Below, one piece after another: positions 1 to 7,931 of a stretch of 64,000 bases of DNA. Every line of letters begins with the position of its first letter. Position 1 is the first letter of the stretch. The position numbers and the translations under genes are program-made. Source of the stretch: Thioalkalivibrio halophilus (GTDB taxonomy: Bacteria; Pseudomonadota; Gammaproteobacteria; Ectothiorhodospirales; Ectothiorhodospiraceae). The notes below the pieces were generated by a model that saw only the letters and a program-made list of their open reading frames with translations, had not been told where the DNA came from and ran no database searches. Location: positions 62,001 to 126,000 of the forward strand of contig NZ_MUZR01000008.1 in NCBI RefSeq assembly GCF_001995255.1. Direction: 5' to 3'.

Positions 1-376
1 GCAGCAGGTAGTCGGGACGAGCCCGGAACAGTGCGTCACCGAGATGGTAGTGCCCCTCGATGTGTTCGGTGGCCAGCAGCGGCGAGCCGGCGGCGACGTG
101 GCCGACCAGGGGGATGCCGTCCGCTCCCGAGGGCGTGGCGGGCGAGGGGCGCGTGTCGGGAGGCAGGCGGATCCCGCGGGCCGCCCCGCCCACCAGTTCG
201 ATCGCACCCTTGCGCGCCAGGGCCTTGAGGTGGCATTCCGCCGCATGGGGCGAGCGGAAACCGAAGGCCGTGGCGATCTCGTTGCGCGTGGGCGCGGTGC
301 CCTGGGTGGTGACCACCTCGGTGATGTAGTCGAGGATGGCCTGCTGGCGCGGGGTAAGCGAGGGGTCGGACGACAC
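1..376 (-). CDS. lexA: LexA SOS repressor, N-terminal part (runs off the left edge)
   Basis: LexA represses the SOS regulon and cleaves itself when RecA filaments form. The visible 125 residues contain the winged-helix DNA-binding domain (about residues 1-70, with LTPRQQAILDYI and RSPHAAECHLKALARKGAIE) and the start of the S24 peptidase domain. The self-cleavage Ala-Gly bond is visible in GHVAAGSPLLA, at residues 96-97. The catalytic Ser and Lys lie beyond the window. The start is GTG at 376, preceded by GGAG eight bases upstream; no ATG fits the conserved N-terminus. The SOS box lies just upstream at 392-411, so the gene is autoregulated. Family identity is certain; completeness cannot be judged. 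Confidence 0.96.
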   Translation of the reverse strand, partial: MSSDPSLTPRQQAILDYITEVVTTQGTAPTRNEIATAFGFRSPHAAECHLKALARKGAIELVGGAARGIRLPPDTRPSPATPSGADGIPLVGHVAAGSPLLATEHIEGHYHLGDALFRARPDYLL

Positions 377-391
377 GAGGGCAGCTCCGGA

Positions 392-411
392 TACTGTTCA
401 TAATTACAGTA
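392..411 (-). promoter_or_regulatory. SOS box (LexA operator) of lexA
   Basis: Read on the minus strand this is TACTGTAATTATGAACAGTA, a near-perfect match to the enterobacterial consensus TACTGTATATATATACAGTA with CTGT and ACAG half-sites separated by eight bases. It lies 15 bp upstream of the lexA GTG start. With a TTGCCG -35-like hexamer about 18 bp further upstream it would cover the -10 region. It implies negative autoregulation. Confidence 0.93.
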
Positions 412-439
412 ACCGGAGGGCGCCCGGGTCGGCAAGCGG

Positions 440-1957
440 TCAGTCGGGGTCCGCTGCGGCCCCGTCCTCGTCTGCTGCGTGCCCGGTGTAGAAGCGCCGG
501 GCGTCGTCGAACAGCTCGGCGTTGGTGTCGGCACGCATGTACAGCATGTGCCCGCCGGGATAGCGGCCGGTGACGATGCGCTCGTCGTCGCCCGGGTCCG
601 CGGCATGCGCGATCTGCCCCAGCAGCCATTCGGTGGCGAAATAGGGGGTGATCAGGTCGGCCTCGCCGTGCACGCTGAAGATGCGAAAGCGGGGATCCAG
701 TGCCAGCGCGGTGGCCAGGTCGTCCATCGCCGAGGCCGGGCCGGTCCGCTGCGAGCTGTCCCAGTCCCAGGCACCGAAGACTTCGCGGCTGAGCAGGCGA
801 TACTGATGCCCGTGTGACCAGTCCAGGGTGTTGCGCAGGTGGTCCAGCATGGCGGTGGACAGCGGGGCCACCAGACCGTCGAGGATGGCATCGGCCCGCG
901 GCCGCGTGCGGGTCGGGATCGGATCGGGCGAATCGATCCCGCCGTCGTACAGGCTGACCAGCCGGCCCTCGTCCCGCAGCAGGCCACGCTGCGCCATGTT
1001 CAGGGTGACGCGGCCGCCGGTCGCGCGCAGGTGGTCGCGGTCGATCCCGGTGAATCGGGCCACTTCATCGATCCAGTCCGCGTCGATCCGGTCCGGATGC
1101 AGCAGGCCTTCGAGATAGTCCCCCAGCGCGAATGCCTCCGCCTGCTCGAGGCTCGGCGGGTCATCGCCCAGGCGGTCATGCGCGCGGGCCGAGGCGGTCA
1201 GCGCCGGCAGCATCAGTGCGTGCGGGAGCGGGCGGCCGGTGCCGCCCTCGAGCATGCCGAAATCCAGCGCGGGGGAGACCAGCACCGTGCCCGAGACGCT
1301 GATGCCGGAGTTGCGCATCAGCCGCGCCGGCAGGGCACCGGCGCGATAGCCGCCATAGCTTTCCCCGCCGAGGTACACCGGGTCGCCGCGCCGTCCGTGG
1401 TCGTCCAGCCAGCGTTCCAGGGTTTCTTCCAGCGCGGCCAGGTCGCCCTCCGGCTCGAAGAAATCTTCGGGATCGCCGGCCTCCATGACCCGGCTGAAGC
1501 CGGTGCCCGGCGGATCCACGAAGACCAGGTCGGTAAATGCCAGCCAGGTCTTCGGGTTGTCCACCAGGCGCGGCGGGGTGGTGGCCGACAGGCCACGCTC
1601 GTCGGTCTCCAGCACCCGCGGTCCGAGTCCGCCGACGTTGAGATAGGCCGAGGCCGCCCCCGGTCCGCCGTTGAACAGGAAGGTCACCGGGCGGTCGGCT
1701 TCTTCGTCGCCCATCGTATAGGCTACGCTGAAGACCCGCGCCTCGGGGTGTTCGCGATCCTCGCCCAGCGGGGTGTAGCCGACCGTCGCGCGGTACTCCA
1801 GCCGTTCGCCGTCCACCGTTTCCAGCGAATGCGTGGTGGTCACCGGCTCGGGGAGCACCGCCGGAAGGTCCTCGCGATTGTCTTCTTCGCCCGGTGCCGG
1901 GGCGGCGAGCAGCAGCAGGACCAGACCCAGGGCACCGGGGCCGCCATGTCGCCGCAT
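440..1957 (-). CDS. S10-family serine carboxypeptidase-like protein, exported
   Basis: A secreted alpha/beta-hydrolase of peptidase family S10 (505 aa). A short hydrophobic signal segment follows MRRHGG, and the mature part begins near GEEDNRE. The family oxyanion motif FLFNGGPGAAS is present. The nucleophile Ser sits in LGGESYGG at about residue 200. The Asp is in HGEADLITP (about 430) and the His in YPGGHMLYMR (about 470). The ATG at 1957 overlaps the TGA of the upstream FKBP-rhodanese gene as TGATG, which indicates translational coupling; a TTG two codons earlier is the alternative start. Periplasmic exopeptidase activity is inferred from the family; the substrate is unknown. Confidence 0.88.
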   Translation of the reverse strand: MRRHGGPGALGLVLLLLAAPAPGEEDNREDLPAVLPEPVTTTHSLETVDGERLEYRATVGYTPLGEDREHPEARVFSVAYTMGDEEADRPVTFLFNGGPGAASAYLNVGGLGPRVLETDERGLSATTPPRLVDNPKTWLAFTDLVFVDPPGTGFSRVMEAGDPEDFFEPEGDLAALEETLERWLDDHGRRGDPVYLGGESYGGYRAGALPARLMRNSGISVSGTVLVSPALDFGMLEGGTGRPLPHALMLPALTASARAHDRLGDDPPSLEQAEAFALGDYLEGLLHPDRIDADWIDEVARFTGIDRDHLRATGGRVTLNMAQRGLLRDEGRLVSLYDGGIDSPDPIPTRTRPRADAILDGLVAPLSTAMLDHLRNTLDWSHGHQYRLLSREVFGAWDWDSSQRTGPASAMDDLATALALDPRFRIFSVHGEADLITPYFATEWLLGQIAHAADPGDDERIVTGRYPGGHMLYMRADTNAELFDDARRFYTGHAADEDGAAADPD

Positions 1958-2736
1958 CAGCAAACCGCCGTCTCCTCGGTGTCGGGGCAGTCGTGCTGCA
2001 CCACGCGGTCTTCTTCCAGCCAGTGCTTGATGCCGTCGGTGACGTTATGGACGTCCTCGTACCCGAGACCGTCGGCCAGCGCGCGGGCCAGTACGCCGGT
2101 GCGGCTGCCGGTGCGGCAGATCAGGACCACGGTGTCATCCGGGTCTACCGCATCGGTGAACGCCTGACCGAATTGCGGAATGAACTGGCCGCGTTCGTCG
2201 AAGGCGGTCATGCGCAGACTTCCTTTCACCACCCCCGTCTCGGCCCATTCGTCGGGGCGGCGGATGTCGATGATCGTGACGTCGTCGCGTTCGAGCATCC
2301 CGGCCAGCTCGTTATTGTTCAGGCCGCCGAAGGGCGCCCGCTCCACTTCCAGGATCTCCACTTCGAAGCGCAGAGTGGCGTTCGGCGGGATCACGTCACC
2401 GGCGCCGCGTGACCCGTAGCCCAGTTCCGGCGGGATGATGATCTCGCGCTTCCCGCCCTCGCGCATGCCTTCCAGGCCCTTCTCCCAGCCCGGAATGACC
2501 TCGCCGGCGCCCAGGGTCAGGGTAAACGGCTGGCCGCGGTCGCGACTGGAGTCGAAGGGTTCGCCCTGGTCCTCGCCATCCTCGTACACCCAGCCGGTGT
2601 AATGTACGGTCACGGTGTCATGACGCACGACCTCGGGGCCTTCGCCTTTTTCGAGGTCGCGGATCTGGACGTTTTCCGCCAGCGCGGTGGCGGGCAGGAT
2701 CAGAGTGATGAAGATTGCAAACAACCAGGCCTTCAT
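1957..2736 (-). CDS. Exported FKBP-type peptidyl-prolyl isomerase fused to a rhodanese domain
   Basis: A 259-aa protein with a Sec signal peptide (MKAWLFAIFITLILPATALA, cut after residue 20). An FKBP domain follows at about 25-132, with VTVHYTGWV, FDSS, VIPGWEKGL and PPNATLRFEVEIL. A rhodanese domain lies at about 140-245 with active-site loop LICRTGSRTG (Cys207). The FKBP half should catalyse prolyl isomerisation in the periplasm, and the rhodanese half sulfur transfer. The start was set at the ATG preceding the signal peptide with GGAGG upstream; in-frame sequence further upstream is not conserved-looking. It is coupled to the S10 peptidase downstream. The fusion is unusual; both domains look catalytically intact. 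Confidence 0.9.
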   Translation of the reverse strand: MKAWLFAIFITLILPATALAENVQIRDLEKGEGPEVVRHDTVTVHYTGWVYEDGEDQGEPFDSSRDRGQPFTLTLGAGEVIPGWEKGLEGMREGGKREIIIPPELGYGSRGAGDVIPPNATLRFEVEILEVERAPFGGLNNNELAGMLERDDVTIIDIRRPDEWAETGVVKGSLRMTAFDERGQFIPQFGQAFTDAVDPDDTVVLICRTGSRTGVLARALADGLGYEDVHNVTDGIKHWLEEDRVVQHDCPDTEETAVC

Positions 2737-2815
2737 GAGCCCTCCGGAACCAGTTGGCAGGAGGAATAACCTACCAGACCGGGCCCGGTGAGTGCGCGCA
2801 TGAATCCGTGTCTCT

Positions 2816-4405
2816 TCAACCCTGACGCCGCTGCTCCCAGAATTGTCGGGAGAGATTCTGCAGACCGGCCGCCAGTTCGCTGACGGAACGGGCGGCACCA
2901 TGGCTGTCCCCGGCGCGCGTGGCCGTCGTGTCGGCCGCACTGCGAATGGTTTCCACGCCGCGGTTAATCTCGCCTCCGGCGGTCCCTTGTTCTTCCACGG
3001 CGGCGGCGATCTGATTGCTCATGTCGCGTATGCGCGCGATCCCTTCGGTGATATGAGTCAGGGATTCGGCGGCCCGGCGGGCCTGGTCGACACTCGCACG
3101 GGCCTGTTCATGGCTCTGGTTCATGACTTCCGAGGCGGCCCGGGCCCGGTCCTGAAGCCTTTCGATCATCGCCTGGATTTCGGAGGTGGAGTTCTGGGTC
3201 CGGCTGGCGAGGGTGCGGACCTCGTCGGCGACCACTGCGAACCCGCGACCCTGTTCGCCGGCGCGGGCGGCCTCGATGGCCGCATTCAGGGCGAGCAGGT
3301 TGGTCTGCTCCGCGATACCCCGGATGACGTCCAGAACGCTGCTGATTTTCTCGCTTTCTTCCCCCAGTTCGCTCATGACCGCGGCTCCGCGCGCAACTTC
3401 TTCACCCAGGGTTTCGATCGAGCGGGTACTTTTCTGGACGATTTCCTGGCCTTCGCGGGCCTCGGAATCGGTCTGATCGGCGGCGTCCGCGGTGCTCTGT
3501 GCGCTGCGGGCAACGTCCTGCACACTGTTGACCATCTGGTTGGTCGCACTGGCGACCTCCTCGGTCTCCTGCTGCTGCCGGTCGCAGGCGGAGCGGCTTT
3601 CATTGACCGCGGCCGTCAGGCCTTCGGCGGTCTCGCCGAGCTGTTCCGCCGCGTCGCCCATGCGGCCGACCACCGCGCCGGCTTCGGCTTCCAGCATCCG
3701 CATGGCGAATTCCAGTTCCCCGGCTTCGTCCATGCGGCCGGTATAGATGTACTGGCTGACCGGGTTGCCGGTGAGTCGGCGCGCCCGGGCGACCGCGTTG
3801 CATAACGGAGAAAGACCGTTCCACGCCAGTCCGCCACCCACCACCAGTCCCGAAGCGGCGATCACTGCGGCACTGGGGGCTGTCAGGCCGGTAAAGGTGG
3901 CGGCCACGCCCAGCCCGGCCGCCAGCCCGCCGGCGATGGAAGCAAGGGCCCGGGTCTTGATGCCCATCCGGGGCAGGCGCAGGGCCAGTGGCGTGCGCTC
4001 CTGCATCAGATCGGCATAGACGCGTTCGGCCGCTTCTACGTGTTCGCGCCGGGGTTTGGTGCGTACGGACTGGTATTCAATCACTTGACCATCCCGCATG
4101 ACCGGAGTGACATAGGCGCTGACCCAGTAGTGGTCCCCGTTCTTGCAGCGGTTCTTCACCATTCCCATCCACGAGCGCCCGCTCTTGATGGTGTTCCAGA
4201 GATCGGCGAAGGCGGCCGGCGGCATGTCCGGGTGGCGGATGACGTTGTGGTTCTTGCCAATCAGCTCTTCGTGCTCGAAACCGCTGATCCGGAGGAAATC
4301 CGGGTTCACGTAGGTGATGGCGCCCTTGAGGTTGGTAGTGGAAAGAATATTGGCGCTCTCGGGGTAGTCCACCTCACGTTGGGTGACCGGAAGATTCTTC
4401 TTCAT
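2816..4405 (-). CDS. PAS-containing methyl-accepting chemotaxis protein (Aer-like energy or redox sensor)
   Basis: 529 aa. An N-terminal PAS domain (about 15-120) has the Aer-type pattern [29 protein letters not shown] and [17 protein letters not shown]. Two closely spaced hydrophobic segments (about 152-200) form a membrane anchor with no periplasmic domain. A HAMP-like stretch and a long cytoplasmic signalling coiled coil follow, with hairpin tip [20 protein letters not shown]. Like E. coli Aer, it probably senses redox or energy state through PAS-bound FAD and signals to CheA/CheW. No che genes are in the window. The ATG is preceded by GAGGGGGG. There is no C-terminal CheR-binding pentapeptide; it ends EQRRQG. 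Confidence 0.9.
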   Translation of the reverse strand: MKKNLPVTQREVDYPESANILSTTNLKGAITYVNPDFLRISGFEHEELIGKNHNVIRHPDMPPAAFADLWNTIKSGRSWMGMVKNRCKNGDHYWVSAYVTPVMRDGQVIEYQSVRTKPRREHVEAAERVYADLMQERTPLALRLPRMGIKTRALASIAGGLAAGLGVAATFTGLTAPSAAVIAASGLVVGGGLAWNGLSPLCNAVARARRLTGNPVSQYIYTGRMDEAGELEFAMRMLEAEAGAVVGRMGDAAEQLGETAEGLTAAVNESRSACDRQQQETEEVASATNQMVNSVQDVARSAQSTADAADQTDSEAREGQEIVQKSTRSIETLGEEVARGAAVMSELGEESEKISSVLDVIRGIAEQTNLLALNAAIEAARAGEQGRGFAVVADEVRTLASRTQNSTSEIQAMIERLQDRARAASEVMNQSHEQARASVDQARRAAESLTHITEGIARIRDMSNQIAAAVEEQGTAGGEINRGVETIRSAADTTATRAGDSHGAARSVSELAAGLQNLSRQFWEQRRQG

Positions 4406-4518
4406 GTTTCCCCCCTCGGGAAAGGCCGTGTTGCCGGGTCTCTTGCAGGCTTACGGCGGCTGCGGGCGGAACTGAAGCTAAATCCCTTTTGTTAGCGCTG
4501 TCAATTGATTTTTCGGGG

Positions 4519-5313
4519 TCAGCGAAGAAGGCGGCGACGGATGCGGTAGCTGGCCAGGCTGATGGCCACGGCGCCGTAGCCGGTGATGACGGCAAGATGG
4601 GGCAGCCACTGCACTGGCCAGCTGCCGGTCATCAAGGGTCGGACCAGCTCGATTACGTGGGCCAGTGGCAGCATCCAGGCCAGGGTCTGCACCCAGTCGG
4701 GCAATTGTTCCAGCGGGAAGAATACTCCGGAGAGCAGCAGCATGGGCGTGACCGCCAGGGTGAAATAGTAGAGGAAGAAATCGTAGCTGCGCGCCAGCGA
4801 GGTGACGACCAGCGCCAGCGCGCCGAAGGTAAAGGCGGCGAGGAAGATCACCGGCAGTGCGAGCAGGGCGCGCGCGTCGGTCACCAGGCCCAGCAGGCTG
4901 GCGACGATCAGCACGGTGATGGCGCTGACCAGGCCCTTGGTGGCCGCCCAGATCGCCTCGCCGAAGACGATGTCGTCCAGGGTCAGCGGGGTCGCCAGCA
5001 TGCCGAGCCAGGTGTTCTGTTCTGCCATGCGCGTATAGGCCGAGTACATGCCCTCGAAGCTGGCGGTCATCATCGCGCTGGAGGCGACGATGCCGGAGGC
5101 GATGAACACCATGTAGCGCATGCCGTCGACCTCGCCCACCATGGCGCCAAAGCCGACCCCGAACGCGAGCAGGTAGAGGATCGGTTCGCCGAAATTGCCG
5201 ACCACCGCCGGCAGCATCAGTTTGCGCCACACCCGCAGATTGCGGCGCCACACCGTGAACAGGCGCGGGCCGGGGCGGGGCAGCAGGGGGTGGGTGCGCT
5301 GGCGCATGGGCAT
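4519..5313 (-). CDS. ABC-2 type transporter permease (NodJ-like)
   Basis: A 264-aa inner-membrane permease with six predicted membrane helices. It has the ABC-2 pattern of the NodJ/DrrB group, for example NFGEPILYLLAFGVGFGAMV, MVFIASGIVASSAMMTASFEG and TPMLLLSGVFFPLEQLP. It forms an exporter with the ATPase encoded immediately upstream: its ATG follows that gene's TGA with no gap. The substrate is not predictable; NodIJ exports lipo-oligosaccharides in rhizobia, and relatives export lipids or drugs. A second, YadGH-like pair lies at 38.8-40.6 kb. Confidence 0.86.
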   Translation of the reverse strand: MPMRQRTHPLLPRPGPRLFTVWRRNLRVWRKLMLPAVVGNFGEPILYLLAFGVGFGAMVGEVDGMRYMVFIASGIVASSAMMTASFEGMYSAYTRMAEQNTWLGMLATPLTLDDIVFGEAIWAATKGLVSAITVLIVASLLGLVTDARALLALPVIFLAAFTFGALALVVTSLARSYDFFLYYFTLAVTPMLLLSGVFFPLEQLPDWVQTLAWMLPLAHVIELVRPLMTGSWPVQWLPHLAVITGYGAVAISLASYRIRRRLLR

Positions 5314-6219
5314 TCAGTCCCGCAGGTCGTGGCCGGTGAGCTTGAGGAAGACGTCTTCGAGGTTGGCCTCGCGCAGGCCCATGCGTTCCCCGCGCGCCTC
5401 CAGCCGGCCGCGCAGGCCTTCCGGGTCGGGGGTGTAGATCAGCCAGGTGTCGGCGACCTGGTGGGCGCGGTCGCGCGGCCCCAGTTCGTTTTCGATGGAG
5501 GCGGCGGCGCCGTGGCCGGCGACCGTGGCCACCCACGGCTCGACGTGCTCTTGGATCAGCCCGGCGGGCGTGTCACAGGCGATGATGCGGCCATGGTCGA
5601 TGATCGCGATGCGGTCGCACAGCTCCTCGGCCTCCTCCATGTAGTGCGTGGTCAGCACCAGGGTGACGCCCGAGGCACGCAGCTCGCGCAGCTGTCGCCA
5701 GAGGTGGTGACGGGCCTGGGGATCGAGTCCGGTCGTGGGTTCGTCGAGGATCACCGCGGCCGGGTCGTTGATCAGCGCGCGGGCGAGGGTCAGGCGGCGC
5801 TTCATGCCCCCGGACAGTGACTGGATCGGCGCGTCGCGCTTGTCGCTCAGGTTCACCCGTTCCAGCAGCCGGTCGATGTGCGTGTGCAGCGCCGGGCCGG
5901 ACAGGCCGAAATACGAGGCATAGGTGGTCATGTTCTCGCTGACGGTGAAATCGGGATCCAGGGTGTCGAACTGCGGCACCACGCCCAGTCGGTGGCGGAC
6001 CGCCCGCTCGCCCTCGGGCATGCTCCGGCCGAGGACCTCGATGTGACCGGCATCAATGGGCGTGAGGCCCAGCAGCATGCGCAGGGTGGTGGTCTTGCCC
6101 GCCCCGTTGGGGCCCAGCAGGCCGAAGAACTCGCCCTCCGGGATGTCCAGGTTGACGCCGTCCACCACCGGCGTGCCGTCGTACCACTTGCGCAGGTCCT
6201 GGATGCGGATGGCGGTCAA
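5314..6219 (-). CDS. ABC transporter ATP-binding protein (NodI-like)
   Basis: A 301-aa ATPase partner of the adjacent ABC-2 permease. Walker A is GPNGAGKTTT, the Q-loop follows, the signature is LSGGMKRRL, Walker B is AVILDEPTTGLDP, and the switch His is in LTTHYMEEAEEL. The C-terminal accessory region (about 225-300) is typical of the DrrA/NodI group. No ATG fits the conserved N-terminus; the start is TTG at 6219 (LTAIRIQDLRKWY), with AAGGA eight bases upstream. Reading further upstream adds about 110 residues of unconserved sequence and crosses the REP-like repeat, so I rejected it. Confidence 0.87.
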   Translation of the reverse strand: MTAIRIQDLRKWYDGTPVVDGVNLDIPEGEFFGLLGPNGAGKTTTLRMLLGLTPIDAGHIEVLGRSMPEGERAVRHRLGVVPQFDTLDPDFTVSENMTTYASYFGLSGPALHTHIDRLLERVNLSDKRDAPIQSLSGGMKRRLTLARALINDPAAVILDEPTTGLDPQARHHLWRQLRELRASGVTLVLTTHYMEEAEELCDRIAIIDHGRIIACDTPAGLIQEHVEPWVATVAGHGAAASIENELGPRDRAHQVADTWLIYTPDPEGLRGRLEARGERMGLREANLEDVFLKLTGHDLRD

Positions 6220-6360
6220 GGGGTGTCCTTTTCGCAAAACGAGTAGTCGGGATCCCGCACAGTGTAAGGTGTTCCCGCCGGGTGCCGCGAAGGGGGCAGG
6301 ACAGCACGGGGATTTCCGGTGCCCATGGTCGTCGCCGGGGCAATGCGCTACCCTTCGCCG

Positions 6361-6385
6361 CGTTCGCGCGCAAGCGCGCTCCTGT
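6361..6385 (+). repeat. REP-like palindrome
   Basis: CGTTCGCGCGCAAGCGCGCTCC forms a hairpin GCGCGC-AA-GCGCGC. It shares its flanks (CGTTCGCG and CGCTCC) with the copy at 7821, whose stem differs by a compensating base pair. It matches the general form of Pseudomonas-type REP sequences (TTCGCG-stem-CGCTCCTACA). It lies between the divergent nodI-like and NRAMP-like genes. Confidence 0.7.
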
Positions 6386-6434
6386 AAAGGCAGCAGCTCT
6401 GCGGCAGACTGTTCCGGCCAACGCGAGGTGATCG

Positions 6435-7793
6435 ATGCAGTTGTTCTGGCAACCCCGGACGGATCTGGGCAAGGCCATCGGGCCGGGCATCCTGATGGCC
6501 GGCGCCGCGATCGGCGGTTCCCATCTGGTGTCTTCGACCCAGGCCGGTGCACTCTACGGCTGGTCCCTGCTGGGATTGTTGCTGCTGGCCAACCTGTTCA
6601 AGTACCCGTTCTTCCTGTACGCGGTGAAGTACCGCGCGGCCACCGGCGACACGATCCTGCATGGCTACCGGCGCATGGGGAAGGGCCTTCTCGCGGCCTT
6701 CTTTGGCCTGAATCTGGTCAACGCCTTCCTCAATACCGCGGGGGTCGCGTTCATCTCCGCCAGTCTGTTTCTGGCGTTCCCGTTCGTGGATGCGGCCGAG
6801 CATGTAACCGGGATCGCCATCGGCATCCTGTTGCTGTGTGCCGCCATCATCATCGCCGGGCATTATCAGCTGCTGGACAAGATCGCCAAGGTGGTGGTGT
6901 TCCTGCTGGCGGTGTCCACCCTGACCGCGGTGATCGTGGCGATCTGGCAGAGTGCGGAGATCCCCGAGGGGTTCGTCGGACGCGATCCCTGGGACCTTGC
7001 CTCCATCGGCTTCATCATCATGTTCATGGGCTGGATGCCGGCGCCCATCGACATCGCGGCGTGGCCGTCGCTGTGGCGGACTTCGCGCGAGATCGAGACC
7101 GGCCACCGCGCCACGGTGGGCGAGTCGACCACCGATTTCCACATCGGCTACATCGTGACCGTGGTCCTGGCGGTGTTCTTCCTCGCCCTGGGTGCGCTGG
7201 TGATGTATCGCGCCGGCGCAGGGATCGAGCTGGCCGACATGACGGCCGGCGAGTTCTCCGCTCGCTTCATCGAGATGTATACCTCGACCATCGGCGACTG
7301 GGCGCACTGGCTGATCGTGCTGGCGGCGTTTTCCGCGATGTTCAGTACTACCCTGACCTGCATGGACGGATGGCCGCGCTCGCTGGCGATGAGCACCTTG
7401 CTGCTGTTCGACCGCCCGGAGACGGGGCTGCGGCGCACTCTGGTCGCATGGCTGCTGTTCACGGTGGTGGCCTGCATCGTGATTATTCAGTTTCTGCTGA
7501 CCGATCTGCTGGCGATGCTGCAGTTCGCGATGGTGGTGTCGTTCCTGACCTCGCCGGTGTTCGCCTGGCTCAATTACCGCGCCATCCAGCGTCCGGAGGT
7601 GCCGGAAAAGGATCGCCCGGGTCCGGTCATGCATGTACTGTCCTGGGCGGGGATGACGTTCTTCATCGTGTTCACGCTGCTGTTCGTGGTGTGGTTCTTC
7701 GGGCTGCAGGATGCGGCCGAGGAAGAACGCGAGCGGATCCAGGAGGAGGAGCAGGCTCTGGTCGTCCCGTTCGAGCCGACGGCCCGGGTGTGA
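6435..7793 (+). CDS. NRAMP-family membrane transporter, non-canonical metal site
   Basis: A 452-aa polytopic inner-membrane protein with about 11 predicted helices. The start GPGILMAGAAIGGSHLVSST aligns with helix 1 of the NRAMP family. Canonical NRAMPs carry DPGN in helix 1 and an MPH motif in helix 6. Here helix 1 has GGSHL and helix 6 has GWMPAPIDIAAWP, so the usual Asp, Asn and Met-Pro-His ligands are not recognisable. A metal-transport role is therefore uncertain; a different cation or another solute is possible. The ATG is preceded by GAGGTG. It is flanked by REP-like repeats on both sides. The acidic, coiled C-terminal tail (AEEERERIQEEEQ) is cytoplasmic if the count is right. Confidence 0.78.
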   Translation: MQLFWQPRTDLGKAIGPGILMAGAAIGGSHLVSSTQAGALYGWSLLGLLLLANLFKYPFFLYAVKYRAATGDTILHGYRRMGKGLLAAFFGLNLVNAFLNTAGVAFISASLFLAFPFVDAAEHVTGIAIGILLLCAAIIIAGHYQLLDKIAKVVVFLLAVSTLTAVIVAIWQSAEIPEGFVGRDPWDLASIGFIIMFMGWMPAPIDIAAWPSLWRTSREIETGHRATVGESTTDFHIGYIVTVVLAVFFLALGALVMYRAGAGIELADMTAGEFSARFIEMYTSTIGDWAHWLIVLAAFSAMFSTTLTCMDGWPRSLAMSTLLLFDRPETGLRRTLVAWLLFTVVACIVIIQFLLTDLLAMLQFAMVVSFLTSPVFAWLNYRAIQRPEVPEKDRPGPVMHVLSWAGMTFFIVFTLLFVVWFFGLQDAAEEERERIQEEEQALVVPFEPTARV

Positions 7794-7820
7794 TTGCCGG
7801 GAGATTCCCGGCGCATATCG

Positions 7821-7920
7821 CGTTCGCGTGCAAGCACGCTCCCACAGGCAGGTGTGGTGGAGGTGCCGCAGGAGCGGCCCTGGCCGCGAATGCATTCGCG
7901 TGCCGGCAGGCTCCTTGTGA
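7821..7920 (+). repeat. Cluster of REP-like palindromes (three units, BIME-like)
   Basis: Unit 1 (7821-7847) has stem GCGTGC-AA-GCACGC. Unit 2, in inverted orientation (about 7868-7894), has stem GCGGCC-CT-GGCCGC flanked by GAATGC. Unit 3 (about 7894-7915) is a degenerate copy. Together they fill the gap between the convergent NRAMP-like and thioredoxin-CcdA genes and may stabilise or terminate the two transcripts. No REP-associated transposase (RAYT) is in the window. Confidence 0.72.
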
Positions 7921-7931
7921 CAGGAATTACC

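Noticed and set aside
839-2167. Long open frame on the plus strand opposite the S10 peptidase
   Set aside because: It is antisense to a gene with clear catalytic motifs, crosses into the next gene, and its Gly/Arg/His/Gln-rich composition is typical of shadow frames in GC-rich DNA.
4477-4504. Promoter for the Aer-like receptor (perfect TTGACA on the minus strand, 4504-4499)
   Set aside because: The -35 is perfect, but no acceptable -10 lies at 16-18 bases (TTTAGC at best), and no flagellar sigma-28 motif was found either.
5314-6552. Longer NodI-like ATPase with a 110-residue N-terminal extension
   Set aside because: The extension crosses a REP-like palindrome and has no conserved sequence. 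The TTG at 6219 has a good ribosome-binding site and matches the family start.
7821-7920. CRISPR array
   Set aside because: Units differ in orientation and spacing, and spacers are absent. They are REP-like hairpins. No cas genes are in the window.
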